Assembly: GCA_009837885.1 (NCBI GenBank)
Contig: VXSP01000030.1
Location: 186,001-250,000 of the forward strand
Origin: Holophagales bacterium
Lineage (GTDB): Bacteria; Acidobacteriota; Thermoanaerobaculia; Multivoradales; Multivoraceae
Direction: 5' to 3'
Length of the DNA: 64,000 nucleotides
Positions 58,748 through 64,000 of the stretch are shown here, piece after piece (position 1 is the first letter of the stretch; every line of letters begins with the position of its first letter). Below the pieces are notes generated by a model. It searched no databases and was not told the DNA's origin. It saw nothing but the letters and a program-made list of their open reading frames with translations. The position numbers were made by a program, and so were the translations under genes.

Positions 58748-59725
58748 GTGGAGGGCAAGGATCCAGCGAAAGCACCCGGTAAATTCTATCGAAAGGGCCT
58801 GTCCCTGATCGAAATGATCCGGATGTTCCCCGACGACGAGGCGGCGGAACGCTGGTTCTACGCCCAGCGGTGGCCCGATGGGCTGTGCTGCCCACGCTGT
58901 GGCGACACCAACGTGCAACAGAAGACCACGCACCCGACCATGCCGCACCGCTGCCGAGGCTGCAGGAAGTTCTTCTCCGTCCGCACGGGAACGCCGATGG
59001 AGGCCTCGAACCTCGGCCTGCAGGTCTGGGCCCTAGCGATCTACTTGCTGTGTACCCACTTGAAGGGCCAGTCGAGCATGAAGCTCCACAGGGATCTCAG
59101 CGTCACGCAGAAGACCGCATGGCACTTGGCCCATCGGATCCGAGAAGCGTGGAACGAGGGGAACCCACCTCCTTGGGAGGACCGTTTCGACGGGCCGGTC
59201 GAGGTCGACGAGACCTTCATGGGCGGGCTGGAGAAGAACAAGCACCGCTCGAAGCGACTCAGGGTCGGTGGAGGCACTGCCGGCAAGGTCGTGGTCGCTG
59301 GCATGAAGGACCGCGCCACCAACCAGGTCAAGGCCGCCGTGGTGCCCAACCGGGAGCGATGGGTGCTCCAGACGTTCATCCGCAACCGTGCCAAGGCGGG
59401 GGCCACGGTCTACACGGATGACTTCTCCGGATACAAGAACCTGCCCGACTACGCGCACGAGCCCGTCAACCACAGCGTCGGCGAGTACGTCCGAGGCAAG
59501 GCGCACACCCAGGGCATCGAGTCCATGTGGAGCATGCTCAAGCGAGGCCACAAGGGCACCTACCACCGCATGAGTTGGCGGCACCTCAACCGCTACGTCA
59601 ACAAGTTCACCGGCCGCCACAACCAGCGAGAGCTTGATACCCTCGACCAGATGACCCAGGTCGTGCTGGGGATGAACGGGAAGCGGTTACGCTACACCGA
59701 TCTCACCGGACGAAGGGCTGCGTAG
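58748..59725 (+). CDS. IS1595-family transposase
   Basis: 325 residues from GTG at 58748. The N-terminal zinc ribbon has CCPRCGDTN and HRCRGCRKFFSVRTGTPMEAS (two CxxC pairs). The catalytic domain shows VEVDETFMGG (first Asp), VYTDDFSGYK (second Asp) and HTQGIESMWSMLKRGHKG (Glu with the following Lys-Arg), as in ISXO2-like members. TGRHNQRELDTLDQM closes the domain. All key residues are present, so it should be active. A longer frame to 58652 exists but lies upstream of the promoter. Confidence 0.93.
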   Translation: MEGKDPAKAPGKFYRKGLSLIEMIRMFPDDEAAERWFYAQRWPDGLCCPRCGDTNVQQKTTHPTMPHRCRGCRKFFSVRTGTPMEASNLGLQVWALAIYLLCTHLKGQSSMKLHRDLSVTQKTAWHLAHRIREAWNEGNPPPWEDRFDGPVEVDETFMGGLEKNKHRSKRLRVGGGTAGKVVVAGMKDRATNQVKAAVVPNRERWVLQTFIRNRAKAGATVYTDDFSGYKNLPDYAHEPVNHSVGEYVRGKAHTQGIESMWSMLKRGHKGTYHRMSWRHLNRYVNKFTGRHNQRELDTLDQMTQVVLGMNGKRLRYTDLTGRRAA

Positions 59726-60206
59726 ACCCGTACCAGAGACTCTCTGGCCATGCCCAAGTTCACCGCCACGTGCGAGCACTGCGAGATCGCGGTAGAAGAG
59801 CCTATCGCGCAGTCTGGCAGTAACCTTCTCCTTAGAATGCCTCGAGTGTGAACGGCAACTCGACGTCGATGTAGCGCTCGTTGCAGCCGTCTTCAAGAAG
59901 ACAAGAGGCCGCGTCGAGCAATCTCTGTGCGCCCAACCGCCCACCCCAAGCGTTCTTGAGTTGATTCCGGAACATCTCCGCAAGCAGCCTCCGAACGATG
60001 CGAGCTTTCGTCTCGTGATCGAGTGACTCCTCGGGCTCCCAGACGACCTTCCTCGGCGTAACGACGCCTGTCACTGCGCTGGCCGCCTGCCAAGCGATCT
60101 AGCCGTTTGCCATAAACAGGGCACTACGGTACCGTCCTGCCGTCGCATGGGGCTCCCTCCAGTGGTGACACTGAAGGGGTACCGGAAGAACTGAGGAGCA
60201 GTCAAA
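59726..60206. other. 481-base stretch with only doubtful small ORFs
   Basis: No confident gene. On the minus strand 60074-59832 (GTG start) could encode 80 residues (VVWEPEESLDHETKARIVRR and later LGAQRLLDAASCLLEDG), the best candidate, at roughly one in three. On the plus strand an ATG at 59750 opens 33 codons with CEHC, and a shifted frame continues with CLEC, resembling a frameshifted zinc ribbon. A 10-base palindrome ACGGTACCGT lies at 60126-60135 upstream of the HEPN-like gene. Confidence 0.4.
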
Positions 60207-61562
60207 TTGCCGCTCGAACACACCGACTCACCAAAACTCGAGGGTGTCTTCTGGCTGCCGGAGAATGAGGTACAGAAGTGGCCAGGTGTGATTCAGCTAC
60301 TTGATTACGGCGTAACACGCATAACGATCTGGCAGCTTGGAGAACATCGGCACTCCTTCTACGGCAGCTCGAAGACGATTCTCGGCGAAGTGAACTCTCT
60401 TGATCGGCGGTATGTCACAGCGAAGGATTGCTATCTTCGAAAAGGACCCTCGTCTATCGCCGCCGGCCCCGCCTCGACTAGCAAGAACGTAGAACGTCTT
60501 TGTATTGGAGGAGAAGTAGTCATTGAGTCTCAATTGTCTCTTCTCTGGCATGGCAATGAAGCCCCTTCTGCGGACGATCTCGTCTCTGCCGAAGACTTCT
60601 GGTTCATTCTTGAAGGCATTGAGGGATGGTTGGGTAGGAAGCTGTGGGACATAGGAGATGATGGTTCCTACAAGGCCAAGAAGCATCCTGAGCTAACGTT
60701 TCGTGTTGACGAAGGCGTCCACGCCTCGATGCGGGTCGCTACCCAGTACGATTGGAGATCACCCGGACTGAAGGTCGACACGTCCGGTGAAGTTCGGATG
60801 ACGTCGTCCAAACCACTAGACGTACTTCTGTTTGGGCAGTTCGCTGAGCACATTCAGAAGTTCATGTGTTTCGCATGGGGCAGGCAATGCCTCATCAGGG
60901 AGATGTGCATCGCTCGAGACGGTCAACCCGCCGCATCGGTGTGGTGTCCGACATGGCTATCTGGATTCCCAAGTGGGGAAGTGGACAAACTGTTTCCGTC
61001 GGGGACGTTCTTCATGGCACGTGACGTGCGGCCGGAAACCAAACCAGAGTTGGTTCTGGAGAAGTGGTGCGACTTGTGCGCCGAAGCCGAGGATGTAGTG
61101 GAGTCCATAGTTCGAGTTCTGGCAGACTCCAGATCTACGGATCGACGGGCTGATCTTGTGGTTCCGGCGCTTGAGAAGCTGTCAGATAGTGTGGCGATAG
61201 AGGAACCGGACTGGAGGAAAGGAGACCGAGATGCGATGCTCGCTGCGGTCCATCCGAGGCGCGTGCCCTTCTGGAGCAACTTGCTGCGGCGGAACTCCAA
61301 TCCACTGAAGCGCCGCCTGGATGGGCTTTTCGCTACCTACATTGGGGACCGCATCGACGCTGAGACACGGCATCGCGTAGTCGAAGAACTGGTCAAGTTT
61401 AGGAGCCGTCGGTTTCACAAGGGGTTCTACGAGATATCGGATCGAGCGTGGTACCAGGCGGTGGCGGTTCTCTATTTCTGCGTTCTGGATAGGTTGGGAG
61501 TGGATTGGCGTCCCCTAGTGACCGACGCGGGCACCCTCTCCGAGCACTACCGACAGTCTTAG
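60207..61562 (+). CDS. ApeA-like protein with HEPN RNase motif (candidate anti-phage gene, transposon cargo)
   Basis: 451 residues from a TTG with GAGGAG 8 bases upstream. The N-terminus (LEGVFWLPENEVQKWPGVIQLLDYGVTRI) and FWFILEGIEGWLG resemble the ApeA N-terminal domain. The C-terminus has FRSRRFHKG, an R-x4-H motif placed as in HEPN ribonucleases (usual form RN-x3-H), followed by the helix WYQAVAVLYFCVLDRLGV. HEPN proteins of this type cleave RNA and ApeA is known to defend against phage; the role here is inferred. It is markedly less GC-rich than the host genes, pointing to transfer. It ends 3 bases before the right inverted repeat. Confidence 0.6.
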   Translation: MPLEHTDSPKLEGVFWLPENEVQKWPGVIQLLDYGVTRITIWQLGEHRHSFYGSSKTILGEVNSLDRRYVTAKDCYLRKGPSSIAAGPASTSKNVERLCIGGEVVIESQLSLLWHGNEAPSADDLVSAEDFWFILEGIEGWLGRKLWDIGDDGSYKAKKHPELTFRVDEGVHASMRVATQYDWRSPGLKVDTSGEVRMTSSKPLDVLLFGQFAEHIQKFMCFAWGRQCLIREMCIARDGQPAASVWCPTWLSGFPSGEVDKLFPSGTFFMARDVRPETKPELVLEKWCDLCAEAEDVVESIVRVLADSRSTDRRADLVVPALEKLSDSVAIEEPDWRKGDRDAMLAAVHPRRVPFWSNLLRRNSNPLKRRLDGLFATYIGDRIDAETRHRVVEELVKFRSRRFHKGFYEISDRAWYQAVAVLYFCVLDRLGVDWRPLVTDAGTLSEHYRQS

Positions 61563-61565
61563 CTC

Positions 61566-61596
61566 TCAGGAATGGTTACTATCGAGTATAATCCCC
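61566..61596 (-). repeat. Right terminal inverted repeat
   Basis: Perfect reverse complement of 56504-56534 over 31 bases. It contains TATAAT (61587-61592) facing out of the element toward the 3' Mrr fragment; a good -35 box is not seen. Confidence 0.95.
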
Positions 61597-61604
61597 TTCA
61601 CTGT
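61597..61604 (+). repeat. Right target-site duplication of the transposon
   Basis: TTCACTGT, identical to 56496-56503 and directly adjoining the right inverted repeat. Confidence 0.92.
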
Positions 61605-61683
61605 CAAGGAACCGTCGCCGCCATCGTCGGCGCAAGGAGCGAAACTACAGAAGTCCGGCCCTAAACCGTCCGAGGCGAGCCCT

Positions 61684-62400
61684 ATGTCTTTCCTCGACGC
61701 AGCGGAGAAGATCCTCCGCGACTCAGGGTCGAACGAAGCCATGAGCTACGTCGAGATCACGAGCCGGGCGATCGAGGCAGGACTCATCCGACCAGAGGGA
61801 CAAACGCCTGCCGCTTCATTGAGCGCCCAAGTCGGTGTGGACATCCGACGACGCGAGGAGCGCGGAGAGAGGCCCCGTTTCTCCCGTCCGGAGCGCGGAA
61901 AGATCGGTCTCGCTCCTGATCTCCCCGTTGGCGTTGCAGATCAGATCGAAGAGCAGAACCGGCACGTTCAGGCCCAACTGCTCGCGAGGGCCCGAGGGAG
62001 TTCGCCGGATGGCTTTGAGCAGCTAGTTGCAGCTCTCCTTGAAGCGATGGGCTTTGAGGACGTCGAGGTCACGTCTCGGAGCGGGGATGGCGGTATTGAT
62101 GTCCGCGGTACGTTGGTCGTGGCGGATGTGGTGCGCCTCCGAATGGCAGTCCAAGCCAAACGATGGAAACAAAACGTGCAGAAGCCAGTCGTCCAGCAAG
62201 TACGGGGGAGCCTGGGTGCACACGAACAAGGGCTGATCATCACAACCAGCGGCTTCAGCAAGGGGGCTCGCGAGGAAGCGGAGCGGTCCGACGCGTCCCC
62301 GGTAGCTCTTATGAACGGTGAACAGCTCGCGCGCCTGCTCGCAGAGAAGGAGATCGGAGCCGAGAGGACAAAGTACGACCTCTGGACGCTCCTAGACTAG
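61684..62400 (+). CDS. Mrr-type restriction endonuclease, 3' part of transposon-split gene
   Basis: 238 residues from the ATG at 61684; the ancestral frame is open from 61597. A second HARE-HTH-like winged helix (LDAAEKILRDSGSNEAMSYVEITSRAIEAGLI) is followed from about residue 95 by the Mrr nuclease: FEQLVAALLEAMGFEDVEVTSRSGDGGIDVRG with Asp, then MAVQAKRW with Gln-x-Lys. All catalytic residues are present, so this part alone may still be a nuclease if expressed. Mrr enzymes cut methylated or otherwise modified DNA. The first HARE-HTH domain lies 5 kb upstream beyond the transposon. Confidence 0.82.
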   Translation: MSFLDAAEKILRDSGSNEAMSYVEITSRAIEAGLIRPEGQTPAASLSAQVGVDIRRREERGERPRFSRPERGKIGLAPDLPVGVADQIEEQNRHVQAQLLARARGSSPDGFEQLVAALLEAMGFEDVEVTSRSGDGGIDVRGTLVVADVVRLRMAVQAKRWKQNVQKPVVQQVRGSLGAHEQGLIITTSGFSKGAREEAERSDASPVALMNGEQLARLLAEKEIGAERTKYDLWTLLD

Positions 62401-62467
62401 AAACCGAGGAGCCCTTGGGCTAGGGCGAGTAAACCTGCCTGGCACGCCTCGTTGGCCCTCATCGCCC

Positions 62468-62486
62468 CCTTTCGGCGCCCGAAAGG
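62468..62486. terminator. Hairpin between convergent genes
   Basis: CCTTTCGG-cgc-CCGAAAGG, a perfect 8-base stem 68 bases after the Mrr stop and 13 bases after the DUF2339 stop on the other strand. Likely shared terminator; no T-run. Confidence 0.5.
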
Positions 62487-62498
62487 CAGCGAAGGCTC

Positions 62499-64000
62499 TT
62501 ACTCCGCTCGCGCCTCCGAATCCCCGCGCCGACTGCGCTGGTAGAGGAACGACACCGCCACCAGCAGCGCGCCGACGATCAGGAAGGAGAGGATCCGGTA
62601 GCCCTGTTCGAGGAACGAGAGGTCGATCAGGAAGGTCTTGCCGACCACGACGAGCAGCAGCGCCAGACCCTGCCAGCGCAGGCCGGGGGCGTTCCGGCGG
62701 ATGCCGGCGGCGATGAAGCCCGCCGCCCACAGAAGCCAGACGGCCGACAGAACCACCTGGGCGGCCAGATCGAGGTCGAGGTCGACGTCGAGTCCCTGGA
62801 CGAGGTCCCACGACTCGGTCGACACGGCGACCAGCGCGACGACGTTGGCGACCACGAGCGCCACGGCCCAGACCGGCGCCTCCATCCGCACCCTGGTCTT
62901 CAACCGGCTGCGCACGTAGACGGCGGCGGCGACCAGGCCCGCCGCTACTCCGGCCAGCGTCAGGAAGCGCAGGTTGACGAAGAGGAGGTCTCGCTGCCCG
63001 CCGAAGGCGGCCGGCGTCATCAACAGCACGACGCCGAAGAGCGCCACCGAGAAGACCCGCATCCAGATCGCTGGAAGCCGCGTTCCGGCGACCGCCAGCG
63101 CCACGGCCTCCGCGGTCCACGCCAGGGTGATCCAGTCGCCCTCGAGCCGCATCGGGAAGGCGATCGTGGCCAGCAAGGCGGCGAGGACGGCGAACAGCGA
63201 CCGCAGTTGCCGGGTTCTCCGTTCTTCGCCGGCGCTCCAGCTCGCGAGCGCGCGGGACACCGCCATGTGGACCACGGCCAGGGCCAGGACGGCGCCGGTA
63301 AGCAACCACCGCTGCTCCTCGTAGAGGAGCTGCTGCAGCAACAGCACGTAGAAGCCGAGCGCCAGAACCAGCACGCCGAGCTCGGTCGGGCGCAGCCGCC
63401 GGGCCAGTCGCGCGCGTGCAAGCGGCAGAGCGAAGTAGATGGCATAGAAGAGCGTGCCGAAGAGGGCGGTCGAGAGAAGCCGGTCGCCCTCGTAGAACTC
63501 GACGTACCAGGCAATGAAATAGACAGCCGTCGCGACCAGGGCAGCCGGTGCCAGGACACGGAAGCCCCGGAGGAGGGCCAGCGCGAGCAGGCTGGCGCTG
63601 AGCAGGGCGAGATAGCTGAAGAGCACGACCTGGGCGTCCGTGCCGGTGCTGAGCAGCGCGGGCGTCAGGTAACCGCCAGCGAGCGCCAGTGCCGCCAGGC
63701 GCTGCGAGTCGCGTCGTACCGACTGGCCGATGACCGCGGCGGTGACGAGAGCGAGGAACGCGAACGCCGCCGGCTGCGGCACGAGGGCGTAGAAGTCCCA
63801 CGCCGCGTAGCCCGAGAGATAGACGACGCCGGCGCCGAGAGCCGTCATCCCCTCGGCGAAGTAGCGCATTTTGCGCCTGGCAAGCCATTCGCCGTAGCCG
63901 GCGAGAGCCAGGCCGCTAACCAGCCCGATGACGACGCGTCCCGTCGGCCCGATCCACTCGTTCTCGAAGGCGTAACGGAGGAAGAAGGCGGCGGCGATCA
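62499..64000 (-). CDS. DUF2339 multi-pass membrane protein (5' end beyond window)
   Basis: At least 500 residues; the frame is open to the window edge, where FENEWIGPTGRVVIGLVSGLALAGYGEW matches the start of the DUF2339 membrane region. About 14-16 hydrophobic helices follow, with characteristic GGYLTPALLSTG, AWTAEAVALAVAG and GKTFLIDLSFLEQGYRILSFLIVG near the end, and a short charged tail. Function of the family is unknown; an envelope role is likely. Confidence 0.85.
   Translation of the reverse strand, partial: IAAAFFLRYAFENEWIGPTGRVVIGLVSGLALAGYGEWLARRKMRYFAEGMTALGAGVVYLSGYAAWDFYALVPQPAAFAFLALVTAAVIGQSVRRDSQRLAALALAGGYLTPALLSTGTDAQVVLFSYLALLSASLLALALLRGFRVLAPAALVATAVYFIAWYVEFYEGDRLLSTALFGTLFYAIYFALPLARARLARRLRPTELGVLVLALGFYVLLLQQLLYEEQRWLLTGAVLALAVVHMAVSRALASWSAGEERRTRQLRSLFAVLAALLATIAFPMRLEGDWITLAWTAEAVALAVAGTRLPAIWMRVFSVALFGVVLLMTPAAFGGQRDLLFVNLRFLTLAGVAAGLVAAAVYVRSRLKTRVRMEAPVWAVALVVANVVALVAVSTESWDLVQGLDVDLDLDLAAQVVLSAVWLLWAAGFIAAGIRRNAPGLRWQGLALLLVVVGKTFLIDLSFLEQGYRILSFLIVGALLVAVSFLYQRSRRGDSEARAE

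Larger units (their letters stand above)
56504..61596 (+). mobile_element. IS1595-family transposon with passenger genes, 5,093 bp
   Basis: Bounded by perfect 31-base inverted repeats (56504-56534 and 61566-61596) and an 8-base direct duplication. It contains an intact IS1595-type transposase (58748-59725) plus passengers: two small plus-strand genes, three small minus-strand genes, a membrane protein and an ApeA/HEPN-like gene. The base composition is visibly less GC-rich than the flanks, most clearly in 60200-61560. IS1595 members with passenger genes are known; this cargo combination I do not recognise. Intact ends and an in-frame empty site suggest a recent insertion. Confidence 0.92.

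Noticed and set aside
59750..59849. 33-codon plus-strand ORF with CEHC after the transposase
   Set aside because: Short, with the second Cys pair in a different frame; possibly a frameshifted zinc-ribbon relic, but not supportable as a gene.
56564..60178. CCGGTACCCCTT near 56564 and its reverse complement near 60167
   Set aside because: Only 12 bases match and the surroundings differ; might be a shared cargo regulatory motif but could be chance.
1..64000. CRISPR arrays, rRNA and tRNA genes
   Set aside because: No regularly spaced direct repeats and no recognisable rRNA or tRNA sequences were seen on reading; a covariance-model search would be needed to exclude an unusual tRNA.

Overview
The window is high-GC bacterial DNA with short intergenic gaps, many 4-base start/stop overlaps, frequent GTG starts, and both Tat-type and lipoprotein signals. 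The gene families (a MacB/ADOP-like FtsX permease end, a CadC-like winged-helix regulator, DUF3604, DUF5916, VCBS/FG-GAP and PQQ proteins) are together most typical of Acidobacteriota. That assignment is inference; there is no rRNA or other phylogenetic marker in the window.

Layout. 0-4 kb: the 3' end of an ABC permease, a kelch protein, a CHAD protein and a tryptophanase. 4-13.5 kb: a catabolic block with a sodium/solute symporter, two enolase-superfamily enzymes, a nucleotidyltransferase, an SDR lacking the usual catalytic residues, a 2-hydroxyacid dehydrogenase, a cyclase-family lipoprotein and an alpha/beta hydrolase. 13.5-19.2 kb: two DUF3604 proteins, one fused to a propeller-like N-terminus, and a ribbon-helix-helix/PIN toxin-antitoxin pair. 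19.3-25.6 kb: a five-gene metal/SPFH operon. It has a UreH-like membrane protein with a His-rich loop, a heavy-metal P-type ATPase fused in frame to a complete HflK-like SPFH domain, an HflC-like protein with a very His-rich N-terminus, a second HflK-like protein and a small anchored protein. This looks like a dedicated metal efflux plus membrane-scaffold machine and is one of the two main candidates for an undescribed system.

25.6-35.6 kb: co-directional genes for a DUF1214-like protein, a sulfotransferase, two SDRs, an SRPBCC protein, a PhoD-like phosphatase and a DUF5916 outer-membrane protein. 35.6-42.1 kb: three paralogous VCBS-repeat secreted proteins in two transcription units. Their promoters have identical architecture (TTGACA-N17-TATGTT, with a TGTTGAC-N3-GTCAACA-type palindrome over each hexamer), flanked by a TetR-family gene and a CadC-like regulator. 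42.2-54.3 kb: divergent PQQ dehydrogenases, a second TA locus with an orphan Phd-like antitoxin, a beta-lactamase-fold lipoprotein, a third DUF3604 lipoprotein, an M24 peptidase, RarA and a DUF2161 protein. 54.3-56.1 kb: an ATP-grasp protein and a small hypothetical protein.

56.3-62.4 kb: a 5,093-bp IS1595-family transposon (56504-61596) with perfect 31-bp terminal inverted repeats and an 8-bp target duplication (TTCACTGT). It sits inside a gene that, once the element and one target copy are removed, reads through in frame as a 337-residue protein with two HARE-HTH-like domains and an Mrr nuclease domain. The element carries the transposase, several small helical proteins, a proline-rich membrane protein and an ApeA-like protein with a HEPN R-x4-H motif. 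A candidate anti-phage gene has therefore jumped into and split a restriction gene. The window ends in a partial DUF2339 membrane protein.

A GC-rich repeat family (GCCGGC-N6-GCCGGC followed by GCACCC) recurs at several gene ends. No rRNA, tRNA or CRISPR array was recognised.
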